Shown here piece by piece: positions 8,192 through 16,813 of a stretch of DNA of 64,000 nt. The stretch covers positions 118,390-182,389 of the forward strand of contig NZ_WIXJ01000006.1 of NCBI RefSeq assembly GCF_009617575.1, written 5' to 3'. Numbering within the stretch: the first letter of the stretch is position 1; each line of letters opens with the position of its first letter. The stretch comes from Rhodocyclus gracilis. GTDB taxonomy: Bacteria > Pseudomonadota > Gammaproteobacteria > Burkholderiales > Rhodocyclaceae. Below the pieces are notes generated by a model that saw only the letters and a program-made list of their open reading frames with translations, had not been told where the DNA came from and did not search any database. A program made the position numbers and the translations under genes.

Positions 8192-9070
8192 ATGACACCG
8201 CCAGACACCTCAACCACCGCGCCCGCCCCGGAGCAAACCGCCGCGCCAACCCTGCCCGGCAAGATATGGTTCGTCGGCGCCGGCCCCGGCGACCCCGAAC
8301 TCCTGACCCTCAAGGGGCGGCGACTGCTGGAAGAAGCAGGAGCCATCCTGTACGCCGGTTCGCTGGTCAACGAAGCCGCGACGCGCTTTGCGCCCGCCGG
8401 CTGCGTCATCCGCGACTCGAAGGACATGACGCTCGAAGCGATGAACGACTGGCTGATCGAACACGCGCAGCGCCACGCCACCGTCGTCCGCCTGCAAACC
8501 GGCGATCCCGGCCTCTACGGTGCGCTGATCGAAATGACGCGACCGCTCACCGCCGCCGGCCTCGCCTGGGCGGTCGTGCCGGGCGTCTCGTCGGCCTTTG
8601 CCGCCGCCGCAGCCGCCGGTGAAACGCTGACGCTGCCGGAAGTGACGCAAACCGTCATCCTCACGCGCGCCGGCGGACGCACGCCGGTGCCGGCCGGCGA
8701 AGACCTGGCGGCACTGGCCACCCACCGCTGCACGCTCTGCATCTTCCTGTCGATCACCCTGCTGCACGAAGTGCAAGCCGCCCTGCGCGCCGCCGGCTGG
8801 CCGGAAGAAGCGCCGATCCTCGTCGTCCAGAAAGCCTCCTGGCCGGGCGCCGAAAAGATCGTCCGCGGCACGCTCGCCGACATCAAACGCCGCTGCCAGG
8901 ACGAAAAAATCGGCACACAGGCAATGATCATTGCCAGCCCGACCCTCGGCGCCGGCAACTGGGAGAGCGTCATCCGCTCGAAACTCTACGACCCCGCGTT
9001 CACGCACGGCCACCGCCGCGCCAGCGCATCCGCCGACTCCGACACCGCGCGACCGGCCGATCCCTCCTGA
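8192..9070 (+). CDS. cbiF: Cobalt-precorrin-4 C11-methyltransferase
   Basis: SAM-dependent methylation of the corrin ring at C11 (CbiF/CobM). The tetrapyrrole methylase fold is shown by VGAGPGDPELLTLKG near residue 28, QTGDPGLYGA near residue 100 and PGVSSAFAAAA near residue 130, the last being typical of CobM/CbiF. At 292 residues it is a little longer than usual, with an N-terminal Pro/Thr/Ala-rich leader of about 20 and a disordered tail. It lies between the transporter and cbiX in one operon. Confidence 0.94.
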   Translation: MTPPDTSTTAPAPEQTAAPTLPGKIWFVGAGPGDPELLTLKGRRLLEEAGAILYAGSLVNEAATRFAPAGCVIRDSKDMTLEAMNDWLIEHAQRHATVVRLQTGDPGLYGALIEMTRPLTAAGLAWAVVPGVSSAFAAAAAAGETLTLPEVTQTVILTRAGGRTPVPAGEDLAALATHRCTLCIFLSITLLHEVQAALRAAGWPEEAPILVVQKASWPGAEKIVRGTLADIKRRCQDEKIGTQAMIIASPTLGAGNWESVIRSKLYDPAFTHGHRRASASADSDTARPADPS

Positions 9071-9080
9071 GGACTTCCCC

Positions 9081-10103
9081 ATGCACGACACGACACTCCT
9101 GCTCGTCGGCCACGGCTCCCGGCAGCCGGCAGGCAACGCCGAAATCGAACGCTTCGCCGCCCTCTGGCGCGAACGCCACCCCGACTGGCGCATCGACGTC
9201 TGTTTCATCGAATACGCCGACGTGCTGCTCGACGCCGGCCTCGACCGCGCCGCGCAAAGTAGCAACGGCAGCGGCAGCATCCGCCGCGTCATCGTCATCC
9301 CCTTCATCCTCAACGCCGCCGGCCACGTCAAGATGGAGATGCCGGCCGCCATCGCCGCCGCGCGGGCGCGCCACCCCGAGGTACGCTTCGACTGTCTGCG
9401 CCACCTTGGCATGGGGCCGGAGGTGCTCGCCATCCTTGAGGATCAGCGCACGACGCTGCTGCATTCGCTGGACATGCCCGATCCGCGCAGTACCGGCGTC
9501 ATCCTGCTCGGGCGCGGCTCCTCCGACGCCGGCGCCAACGGCGAACTGGCGAAGATGGCGCGCTGGATCTTCGAGGCCGCCGATCACGACCTCGTCGACA
9601 TCGCCTTCACCGGCGTTGCCTGGCCGCGACTGGAAACCGTCGTGCAGCGCCAGGTACGGCTTGGCATGACGCAGATTCTGGTCATTCCGGTGTACCTCTT
9701 TACCGGCGTGCTGATCGAGCGCATTGCGGCGCAACTGGCCCGGCTGCGCCGCCAGTACCCGCAGATCGCCTTCGCCGCCAGCGAGCACTTCGGTTTCGAC
9801 CCGCGCATTGCCGCACTGCTCGACGCACGCCTTGCAGCCCACCTCGCCGCCGACCTCGAACACGGCGACGCCGCGAGCAGCCTGCTCGAATGCGACGGCT
9901 GCAAATACCGGCAAGCCGCCGAAGAAGACCACCTGCACGATCACAGCCACACGGGCGCGCATGCGCACGGAGCAGGGCACGCGGCGCATGGCCACGCCGA
10001 TATGCACGCAGAGACGCACGCCAACGCGCATGCCGACCATCAGCACGCCGGGCACGCCCACCATCATCACCCGCACACGACGACGCCGCACCGGCACGCC
10101 TGA
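9081..10103 (+). CDS. cbiX: Sirohydrochlorin cobaltochelatase CbiX, two-domain form with His-rich tail
   Basis: Inserts cobalt into sirohydrochlorin, the entry step of the oxygen-independent cobalamin route. Two chelatase-like halves are seen: residues 1-130 begin with LLLVGHGSRQPAGN (catalytic His11), and residues about 140-265 begin with VILLGRGSSD. A CDGC pair follows (Cys271, Cys274), then a tail from about residue 284 to the end in which 22 of 57 residues are His. Long CbiX proteins of other bacteria are known to combine a CxxC iron-sulfur site with a His-rich tail; here the tail presumably buffers or delivers cobalt. The ATG at 9081 follows a GAGGA site. It is 10 bases after cbiF and 3 before cbiC. 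Confidence 0.93.
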   Translation: MHDTTLLLVGHGSRQPAGNAEIERFAALWRERHPDWRIDVCFIEYADVLLDAGLDRAAQSSNGSGSIRRVIVIPFILNAAGHVKMEMPAAIAAARARHPEVRFDCLRHLGMGPEVLAILEDQRTTLLHSLDMPDPRSTGVILLGRGSSDAGANGELAKMARWIFEAADHDLVDIAFTGVAWPRLETVVQRQVRLGMTQILVIPVYLFTGVLIERIAAQLARLRRQYPQIAFAASEHFGFDPRIAALLDARLAAHLAADLEHGDAASSLLECDGCKYRQAAEEDHLHDHSHTGAHAHGAGHAAHGHADMHAETHANAHADHQHAGHAHHHHPHTTTPHRHA

Positions 10104-10106
10104 ACC

Positions 10107-10781
10107 ATGAGCACGAATACGATCACCGAGCAGATGACGGCCGCCGGCCAAGCCATCGAACACGACTCCTTCGCCATCATCGACCGCGAAGCCGGGCCGC
10201 ACGCCTACACCGCCGCGCAATGGCCGGTGGTGCGGCGCATGATCCACGCCAGCGGCGACTTCGCCTTCAACGGCCTGGCCGAATTTCACTCCGACGCCAT
10301 CGACGCCGGCCTGTCGGCGATTCTGCGTGGCGGCACGCCTATCGTCGCCGACGTCGAAATGATCTGCGTCGGCCTGTCGGCGAGCCGTCTCGCCCACTTC
10401 GGCCTGCGGACGCGCCACTACATCGCCGACGCAGACGTCATCGAACGCGCCCACGCCGAAGGCAGCACACGCGCCGTTCAGGCCATGCGCAAGGCGCACC
10501 GTCAGGGTGAACTCGACGGCGCCATCGTCGCCATCGGCAACGCGCCGACCGCCGTTCTCGAACTGCTGCGCCTGATCCGCGACGACAACGTGCGACCGGC
10601 GCTGGTCATCGGCCTGCCGGTCGGCTTCGTCTCCGCCGCCGAGTCGAAAGACCTGCTCGCCGCCAGCACGCTCGTGCCGTGGATCGTCGTGCGCGGTCGC
10701 AAGGGCGGCTCGACGCTCGTCGTCGCTGCCATCCACGCGCTGCTGGCACTCGCCGAAGACCGGCAACGCCATGGCGGCTGA
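10107..10781 (+). CDS. cbiC: Cobalt-precorrin-8 methylmutase
   Basis: Moves the C11 methyl group to C12, giving (cobalt-)hydrogenobyrinate (CbiC/CobH). The family's catalytic His region is seen as RMIHASGDF near residue 45, followed by ADVEMICVGL near residue 90 and IGNAPTAVLELL near residue 140, with GLPVGFVSAAESK near 170. Length 224 residues is normal. Three bases separate it from cbiX, and its 3' end overlaps cbiD by 11 bases. Confidence 0.95.
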   Translation: MSTNTITEQMTAAGQAIEHDSFAIIDREAGPHAYTAAQWPVVRRMIHASGDFAFNGLAEFHSDAIDAGLSAILRGGTPIVADVEMICVGLSASRLAHFGLRTRHYIADADVIERAHAEGSTRAVQAMRKAHRQGELDGAIVAIGNAPTAVLELLRLIRDDNVRPALVIGLPVGFVSAAESKDLLAASTLVPWIVVRGRKGGSTLVVAAIHALLALAEDRQRHGG

Positions 10782-11919
10782 AACACCCCGCCTGCGCAAG
10801 GCGACGGCAACGCGCCAGCGCGGCCAGCGCACCGGCTACACCACCGGCGCCAACGCCGCGGCGGCCGCCGTCGCGGCGACGCTCGGCCTGCTGCGTGGCC
10901 GCGTGCCGGACGAGGTTTTCTGCCGGCTGCCCAACGATCAGGAGATCGCCTTCAGTATCTGCGAAGGCGAGCTTGATGGCGACACCGCGCGCGCCGTCAG
11001 CATCAAGGACGCGGGCGACGATCCCGACGTCACGCACGGCGCCCGCCTGACGGCGACGGTACGCCGCGTCGCCGATGGGCGGTCGGAAGTGCGTCTGGGC
11101 GGCGGGCCGGGCGTCGGCACCGTCACCCGCGAAGGCCTCGGGCTGGCTGTCGGCAGCCCGGCAATCAACCCCGTGCCGCGTCGCAACATCCTCGACAACG
11201 TACGGCGGCAGGGCGCCGCGCTGCTGGCGAGCGGCGACAGCCTCGACGTCACCATCGCGGCACCGGGCGCCGAAGAAATCGCCCTGCGCACGCTCAATCC
11301 GCGCCTTGGCATCCTCGGCGGCATTTCGATTCTCGGGACGACCGGCATCGTCCGCCCGTATTCGACGGCGGCCTTTCGCGCCAGTGTCATTCAGGGTATC
11401 GAGGTCGCCGCCCGGCAGGGACAGCGCAGCGTCGTCTTCACCACCGGCGGGCGCAGCGAGAAATTCGCCATGCGCCAGCTGCCGACGCTGGCCGACGCCT
11501 GCTTCGTGCAGATGGGCGACTTCATCAAAGCCGCCTTCCAGACCGCCATCCGCCAGCACATGCAGCACATCTACATCGGCGCCATGGTCGGCAAGCTGAC
11601 GAAGATGGCGCAAGGGCTGGCGGTCACGCATGCCTGGAAGGAAGCGGTCGACCGCGATATCCTCGCCGACTGCGCCAGCGCGGTCGGCGCATCGGCCGAT
11701 CTCATCGCCGAGATTCGCGCGGCCGAAACCGCCCGTTTCGCTGCCGAACGGCTGACGCAGGAAGGCCGCCATGTCGCCTTTCACCGGGAACTGGCGCGGC
11801 GCGCGATGCACAGTCTGCGTGACTGTTATCCGGGCCCTTATCAACTGAGCGTGCTGGTCTGCGATTTCGACGGCCAGCTGATCACCCGCGTCGAGGAGAA
11901 CGACTGTGACGGCGCCTGA
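10771..11919 (+). CDS. cbiD: Cobalt-precorrin-5B C1-methyltransferase
   Basis: CbiD methylates C1 of the contracted ring and is a marker of the oxygen-independent route. Visible features are the N-terminal RTGYTTGANAAAAA motif (residue 22 on), KDAGDDPDVTHGA near residue 72, GGPGVGTVTREGL near residue 108 and FTTGGRSEKFAM near residue 225. At 382 residues it has the expected length. It overlaps cbiC by 11 bases and cbiET by 14. Confidence 0.95.
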   Translation: MAAETPRLRKATATRQRGQRTGYTTGANAAAAAVAATLGLLRGRVPDEVFCRLPNDQEIAFSICEGELDGDTARAVSIKDAGDDPDVTHGARLTATVRRVADGRSEVRLGGGPGVGTVTREGLGLAVGSPAINPVPRRNILDNVRRQGAALLASGDSLDVTIAAPGAEEIALRTLNPRLGILGGISILGTTGIVRPYSTAAFRASVIQGIEVAARQGQRSVVFTTGGRSEKFAMRQLPTLADACFVQMGDFIKAAFQTAIRQHMQHIYIGAMVGKLTKMAQGLAVTHAWKEAVDRDILADCASAVGASADLIAEIRAAETARFAAERLTQEGRHVAFHRELARRAMHSLRDCYPGPYQLSVLVCDFDGQLITRVEENDCDGA

Positions 11920-13282
11920 TTGCAACATTCTCGGCATTCTCGACGACGGCCTCGCCGGTCTGGGCGACGACGCCCGGCAATGCCTGCACGAGGCCGACCT
12001 CGTCATCGGCGCCGCGCGCACGCTGGCGCTCTTGCGCGAGCTGCCCGGCGAACGCGAATGGCGCACCCTCGACGGCGCCCTCGGCGACGTTCCCGGCTGG
12101 ATTCGCGACGCCCGGGCAGCCGGCCGGCGCTGCGTCGTGCTGGCAACCGGCGACCCGCTCTGCCACGGCATCGGCCGCTTCCTCGTCGCGAAGCTCGGCA
12201 CCGACGGCCTGCGCATCGTGCCGGCGCCCTCGACCCTGCAACTGGCCTGCGCACGACTGCACCGCCCCTGGCAGGATTACCGCATCGCCAGCTGCCATAG
12301 CGGCAATAGCGGCGAGTGGAACGGCTGGGACGACTCTGCACGCCCCGAACACGCCCTCTACCCGCTGCTGCGCGCCATCGCTGAATCGCCGCGCGTAGCC
12401 GCTTTCACCGGTCCCGAGAACACGCCGACACGGCTCGCCCGCGCCCTGCTCGCCGCCGGCTATGGCGACGAAATTCGCCTGTCGGTCGCCGCCCGGCTGG
12501 CGCTCGCCGACGAAGCCCTGTTCGCCGACCTCAGGCTGACGGAAGCCGCGACGCGCGAATTTCCGCAACCGAACGTCGTCCTGATCGAGCGCGATACGCG
12601 GCGCGCGACGACCACCGGCAGGCATGGAGCGAAGGAAACGGACGCCACGGAGTGCGCGCCCCGCCACGCCGGAGAGCCGCCGCTGTTTGGCATTCCAGAC
12701 GCCGATTTCGTGCAGCGCCAGCCGGAAAAAGGCCTCATCACCAAGCTCGAAGCGCGCGCCGTCTCGCTCGCCAAACTGGCGCTGCGCGCCGACAGCATCG
12801 TCTGGGACATCGGCGCCGGCTCCGGCGCGGTCGGACTCGAAGCCAGCCGTCTGTGCCCACGCGGTCACGTCTTCGCCATCGAAAAGAATGCCGCCGACGC
12901 CGCCAACGCGCGCGCCAACGCGTATCGCCTGCGCGCCACCAACTACACCTTGCAGGAGGGAAAAGCGCCGGCCGGTCTCGATAGCTGGCCGGCGCCCGAC
13001 GCCGTCTTCATCGGCGGTTCCGGTGGCGAACTGACGACGCTGATCGACGCCGTGCTGCGGCGCCTGCGTCCGGGCGGCCGACTGGTAATGAATTTCGTTA
13101 CCCTCGAAAACCTCGCCACGGCCACCGCCACCCTCGCGCGCCTTGGCGCCGCGTGGGACGTGGTGATGCTGCAAGCCGCACGCAGCCAGCCGATTCTCGA
13201 CATGCACCGGCTGGCCGCACAAAACCCTGTCTGGATCGTCGGCGCCCAAGCCGGCTCCTCGCCCGAAAGCTCCCATGACTGA
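11906..13282 (+). CDS. cbiET: Fused CbiE-CbiT: cobalt-precorrin-7 C5-methyltransferase and C15-methyltransferase/decarboxylase
   Basis: Bifunctional protein of 458 residues, equivalent to CobL. Residues 1 to about 200 form a tetrapyrrole methylase (GILDDGLAGL, VLATGDPLCHGIG); about 265 to 458 form a Rossmann methyltransferase with the SAM motif VWDIGAGSGAVGLEAS, an acidic residue in FAIEKN, and FIGGSGGE. A linker of low complexity with a cluster of charged and His residues lies between. It starts with GTG at 11906 after a GAGGAGAA site, within the end of cbiD, and overlaps cbiL by 8 bases. Confidence 0.94.
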   Translation: MTAPDCNILGILDDGLAGLGDDARQCLHEADLVIGAARTLALLRELPGEREWRTLDGALGDVPGWIRDARAAGRRCVVLATGDPLCHGIGRFLVAKLGTDGLRIVPAPSTLQLACARLHRPWQDYRIASCHSGNSGEWNGWDDSARPEHALYPLLRAIAESPRVAAFTGPENTPTRLARALLAAGYGDEIRLSVAARLALADEALFADLRLTEAATREFPQPNVVLIERDTRRATTTGRHGAKETDATECAPRHAGEPPLFGIPDADFVQRQPEKGLITKLEARAVSLAKLALRADSIVWDIGAGSGAVGLEASRLCPRGHVFAIEKNAADAANARANAYRLRATNYTLQEGKAPAGLDSWPAPDAVFIGGSGGELTTLIDAVLRRLRPGGRLVMNFVTLENLATATATLARLGAAWDVVMLQAARSQPILDMHRLAAQNPVWIVGAQAGSSPESSHD

Positions 13283-14108
13283 CCCCCGCTACGGCCGCCT
13301 GATCGGCGCCTCCCTTGGCCCCGGCGATCCCGGCCTCATCACCCGCCGCGCCTGGGCCGCCCTCGAATCCGACGCACGCTGGCTGTACCCGGTAAAAAAA
13401 AGCGGCGGCGGTCGGGGCGACTCCTACGCCCTTGCCATCGTCGAGCGCAGCGGGCTGCCGATTCCGGACGACGCCGAGGCACTTGTCTTCCCGATGTCGC
13501 GCGATGCGCAGGTGCTCGCCCGCGCCTGGGCGACGGCGGCGGCACGCACGCTCGACGTGCTCGCCAGCGGCCGCGATGCCGTCTTCCTTGTCGAAGGCGA
13601 CGCGTCCACCTTCGCGACCTTCGGCCATCTCGCCCGTGCCGTGCGCGCGCTCAACCCGGCCATCGAGGTGGAAACCATCGCCGGCGTCAGCTCCTTCGCC
13701 GCCGCCGCGGCGACGACGGGCGTGCCGCTCGCCGAAGAGGACGAAACGCTGGCCGTCATCCCCGCTGCCTACGGCGTCGCGGTGATCGACCATCTGCTCG
13801 ACGATTTCGACACGCTCGTCCTGCTCAAGGTGAAGCCGCTCATCGACGAAGTGCTCGACCTGCTGGCGCGCCGCGACCTGCTCGCCACCAGCTGCCTCAT
13901 CGAGAAAGTCGGCACGCCGGAAGAGCGCATCATCCGCGACGTCGCCAGTCTGGCCGGCACGACACTGCCGTATCTGTCGCTGATGCTGGTGCGTAACCCG
14001 AAACGGGCGCGCGGCGAACTGCGTCGCGGCTGCCGCAAGCGTCTCGCCCCGGCGGGTGCGCCCGACGAAGCCTCGACGATCACCGCCACGCAAGAAGCCG
14101 CTGCGTGA
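13275..14108 (+). CDS. cbiL: Cobalt-precorrin-2 C20-methyltransferase
   Basis: SAM-dependent C20 methylation (CbiL/CobI), the first ring methylation after cobalt insertion. The methylase fold is shown by GASLGPGDPGLITRRAW near residue 11, a YPVKKSGGGRGDSYALAI substrate region near 38, VFLVEGDASTFATF near 98 and IAGVSSFAAAAA near 134. Length 277 residues includes a C-terminal tail of about 35 residues of little complexity. It overlaps cbiET by 8 bases; 45 bases follow before cbiG. Confidence 0.93.
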   Translation: MTDPRYGRLIGASLGPGDPGLITRRAWAALESDARWLYPVKKSGGGRGDSYALAIVERSGLPIPDDAEALVFPMSRDAQVLARAWATAAARTLDVLASGRDAVFLVEGDASTFATFGHLARAVRALNPAIEVETIAGVSSFAAAAATTGVPLAEEDETLAVIPAAYGVAVIDHLLDDFDTLVLLKVKPLIDEVLDLLARRDLLATSCLIEKVGTPEERIIRDVASLAGTTLPYLSLMLVRNPKRARGELRRGCRKRLAPAGAPDEASTITATQEAAA

Positions 14109-14153
14109 CGCCAACACCGGCTCCACGCCCCTCTTTGCCCATGCACACCAACG

Positions 14154-15080
14154 TTGACCGACTCTCCCATTCCCGTGCCCGCCGCTGAACGCCTGGCCGT
14201 GCTGGCAATCACCCGGCACGGTATTGCCCTGGCCGCGCGCCTGCTCGCCGCCCGGCCCGACGCAACACTCTTCGTGCCCGAAAAATTCGCCGCCGAAGCA
14301 GCGCAGGCCATCGCCGCGATGCGCCCGCCAGCCGTCGCCCAGCCCGCGACCACGAACGATGCTGGCGCTGGCGCACCGCGGCCAACGACCAACGCCCGCC
14401 AGCTGCCGGCGCAGCTCAAGCCCTATGCCGGAAGTGCCGGCGCGCAGATCGGCGGAATCTTCGCCGCCTTTGACGGCATCGTCGCGATCCTCTCGCTGGG
14501 CGCCATGGTGCGCCTCGTCGCGCCGCACCTGCGCGACAAGACGCGCGATCCAGGCATCGTCGTCGTCGACGAAAGCGGCCAGTTCGCCATCCCCATGCTC
14601 TCCGGACATCTGGGCGGCGGCAACGCATTGGCCGGCACCGTCGCCCGCCTCATAGGCGCCACGCCGGTTCTCACCACGGCCTCCGACGCCCGCCAGACGC
14701 TCGCCGTCGACCTGCTCGGGCGCGAACTCGGCTGGGTCTGCGAAGGCAGCCACGCCGCCCTGCTGCGGGCGAGCGCCGCCGTCGTCAATGACGAGCCGGT
14801 CGCCCTCGTGCAGGAATGCGGCAGCCACGACTGGTGGCGGCGACACGCAAATGGCCGCTGCGGCCCACTACCCGCCAACATCCACTGCTTCACCCGCCTC
14901 GAAGCGCTCGAAGAACTCGCCCACGTCAGCCCCGACGCAGCACCGTTTGCGGCCATCCTCTGGGTGAGTGAGCGCCCCTTGCCGCCCGCACTGGCCGAGC
15001 ACTTTGGCGATACGCTCATCCGTTACCGCCCCGGCGCACGCGGCGCGAATCCCGCCACACCCGAACACAGCAGCACATGA
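14154..15080 (+). CDS. cbiG: Cobalt-precorrin-5A hydrolase, N-terminal and central domains of CbiG
   Basis: CbiG opens the delta-lactone of cobalt-precorrin-5A and releases acetaldehyde. The N-terminal domain (ITRHGIALAARLL) and the central domain (VAILSLGAMVRLVAPHL, VVVDESGQFAIPMLSGHLGGGNALA, PVLTTASDA) are present, but the C-terminal CbiG domain is encoded by the next gene. A Pro/Thr/Ala-rich linker separates the two domains. The start is uncertain: TTG at 14154 has the longest support, GTG at 14175 is possible, and the ATG at 14141 is in another frame. It overlaps the following gene by four bases. Confidence 0.88.
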   Translation: MTDSPIPVPAAERLAVLAITRHGIALAARLLAARPDATLFVPEKFAAEAAQAIAAMRPPAVAQPATTNDAGAGAPRPTTNARQLPAQLKPYAGSAGAQIGGIFAAFDGIVAILSLGAMVRLVAPHLRDKTRDPGIVVVDESGQFAIPMLSGHLGGGNALAGTVARLIGATPVLTTASDARQTLAVDLLGRELGWVCEGSHAALLRASAAVVNDEPVALVQECGSHDWWRRHANGRCGPLPANIHCFTRLEALEELAHVSPDAAPFAAILWVSERPLPPALAEHFGDTLIRYRPGARGANPATPEHSST

Positions 15081-15547
15081 ATGCCATGCCCTCCTTCGCC
15101 GGCACCTTCCGAATTGCGCTCGGCATCGGCTGTGACCGTGGCACGCCGCAGGCAACGATTGCCAGCGCCGTTGCCGGTGCGCTTGCCGCCGCCGGCCTCA
15201 GTGACGCGCGCATCGTCGCCGTCGCCAGCATCACCCTGAAAGCCGACGAAGCCGGTCTCCTCTCCTGCGCCGCCGCACATGGCTGGCCGCTGCACTTCTA
15301 TCCGCCCGCCGAACTTGACTGCGTGCAGGTTCCGCATCCGTCGGCCATTGTCCGCCGTCACACCGGCAGCGGCTCGGTCTCCGCTGCCGCCGCGCTACGC
15401 GCCGCCGGCGCCGTCAGCGACAGCGGCACCGAACTCTCGGCCCTGTTGCTCGAAAAGCACACGCTGCGCGGCGCCGACGGCCGCAACGTCACCGTATCCA
15501 TCGCCCGCTGCGTCGACCACAGCACGCCTTCCCCGGACCATTCATGA
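15077..15547 (+). CDS. cobE: CbiG C-terminal domain protein (CobE-like)
   Basis: Stand-alone version of the C-terminal domain of CbiG, known as CobE in aerobic producers. The 156-residue product has the family opening ALGIGCDRGTPQATIASAV, then ASITLKADEAGLL, VPHPSAIVRRHTGSGSVSAAAAL and a C-terminal strand with NVTVSIAR. With cbiG just upstream (ATGA overlap) it completes a split CbiG. Its stop also overlaps the start of cbiH. CobE by itself has no fully agreed reaction. Confidence 0.88.
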   Translation: MNAMPSFAGTFRIALGIGCDRGTPQATIASAVAGALAAAGLSDARIVAVASITLKADEAGLLSCAAAHGWPLHFYPPAELDCVQVPHPSAIVRRHTGSGSVSAAAALRAAGAVSDSGTELSALLLEKHTLRGADGRNVTVSIARCVDHSTPSPDHS

Positions 15548-16536
15548 CAGCCCCTCTCCCCGCCCGTCCCGGCAAGATCACCCTCGTCGGCCTCGGCCCC
15601 GGCGCCATCGAACACATGAGCGGCCGGGCGCGCGCCGCCATCGCCGAGGCCGACACCGTCATCGGCTACGCGGCCTACATCCGCCTCGTCGCCGAACTGC
15701 TACCGGGCAAGGAAGTCATCAAGAAAGCGATGACCGAAGAACTCGACCGCGTGCACGAAGCCGTCGACCGCGCCCGGCAGGGCAAAAACGTCGCCCTCAT
15801 TTCCTCCGGCGATGTCGGCGTCTACGGCATGGCGGGCGCTACCTACGAAACGCTTTTTCAGGCGGGCTGGACGCCCGACGACGACATCGCCGTCGAAGTC
15901 GTCCCCGGCACCTCGGCGATCAACAGCTGCGCCGCGCTCGTCGGCGCGCCGCTGACGCACGATTTCTGCGCGATTTCGCTCTCCGACCTGCTGACGCCCT
16001 GGCCGGTCATCGCCCGCCGGCTCAACGCCGCCGCCGCCGCCGATTTCGTCGTCGCTCTCTACAACCCGAAAAGCGGCCGCCGCACGCGGCAGATCGCCGA
16101 GGCACGACGCCTCTTTCTCGCCCACCGCCGCCCCGAAACGCCGGTCGCCATCGTCAAATCGGCGTACCGCGCACGCCAGCATATCGAATTCGCTACCCTC
16201 GACAGCCTGCTCGACGCCGATATCGGCATGTTGAGCACTGTCCTCATCGGCAACAGCAGCACCTTCATCCAGCACGGTCGAATGGTGACGCCGCGCGGCT
16301 ACGCCAACAAATACGAAACCGCCAGCGGCGCCGCGCATCGTGGCGAGCGGGCTGGCCATTCGCTGTCGAGCGGCCTTGACGGCTGGCTCGCCGCATTGCG
16401 CGAGGAGCACGCAAACGGACAGAGTATCGCCGCGCTGGCCAGCCGCTTCCAGCTACCCCCCGACTACATCGCCGCCACGCTGGCCGACGTTGACGAGGCC
16501 CTGCACGCTGCCAGTGACACCGCACACGACGCGTGA
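15544..16536 (+). CDS. cbiH: Cobalt-precorrin-3B C17-methyltransferase
   Basis: Methylates C17 with ring contraction (CbiH/CobJ). Residues 1 to about 255 are a full methylase: VGLGPGAIEHMSGRA, VALISSGDVGVYGMAG, VVPGTSAINSCAALVGAPLTHDF, VALYNPKSGRR and IGNSSTFI. Residues about 256 to 330 form an extra C-terminal segment with two predicted helices, GLDGWLAALREEHANGQSI and an ALASRFQLPPDYIAATL stretch. The extension has no cysteines, so it is not the iron-sulfur tail of the long CbiH60 type. Last gene of the cobalamin operon. Confidence 0.93.
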   Translation: MTAPLPARPGKITLVGLGPGAIEHMSGRARAAIAEADTVIGYAAYIRLVAELLPGKEVIKKAMTEELDRVHEAVDRARQGKNVALISSGDVGVYGMAGATYETLFQAGWTPDDDIAVEVVPGTSAINSCAALVGAPLTHDFCAISLSDLLTPWPVIARRLNAAAAADFVVALYNPKSGRRTRQIAEARRLFLAHRRPETPVAIVKSAYRARQHIEFATLDSLLDADIGMLSTVLIGNSSTFIQHGRMVTPRGYANKYETASGAAHRGERAGHSLSSGLDGWLAALREEHANGQSIAALASRFQLPPDYIAATLADVDEALHAASDTAHDA

Positions 16537-16575
16537 CGCCCTCTGAACACGTGAGCCTCGCTCGCACTGCCTTCC

Positions 16576-16603
16576 CCGTGCCCCGCAAGGCGCCCGGGCA
16601 CGG
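16576..16603. terminator. Possible terminator hairpin at the end of the cobalamin operon
   Basis: CCGTGCCC (16576-16583) pairs with GGGCACGG (16596-16603) across a 12-base loop. There is no T-run on either side, so if it ends transcription it would be a weak or Rho-assisted stop. It lies 40 bases after cbiH. Confidence 0.35.
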
Positions 16604-16672
16604 TGCGAAAACGCCCTCGTCATGATTCGACCCCAATACGATAAGTCAATGTTCTAACTTAACTTTTCGCAC
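16603..16672. repeat. Inverted repeat GTGCGAAAA ... TTTTCGCAC
   Basis: Two perfect 9-base arms (16603-16611 and 16664-16672) flank 52 bases that include the only AT-rich stretch between the cobalamin operon and the GGDEF/EAL gene (AATACGATAAGTCAATGTTCTAACTTAACTT). It might be an operator around a promoter of the downstream gene; chance is not excluded. Confidence 0.3.
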
Positions 16673-16813
16673 CCACTCCGGGACAATTCAGCACTTGGCA
16701 AGCGCTCGCGCGCAGAGGACAATGCCGCCACTCTTTAGGGCGGCGGGCTCGTAGCACTGACTCGCAGCACCGCACGACGGGACGCCCTCCCGCTCTTTCT
16801 GGTTGAGCCTTCC

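Noticed and set aside
9000..10832. Long minus-strand frame opposite cbiX and cbiC, rich in His, Val and Gly.
   Set aside because: It is the antisense of real genes; its His/Val pattern comes from the repeated codons of the His-rich tail.
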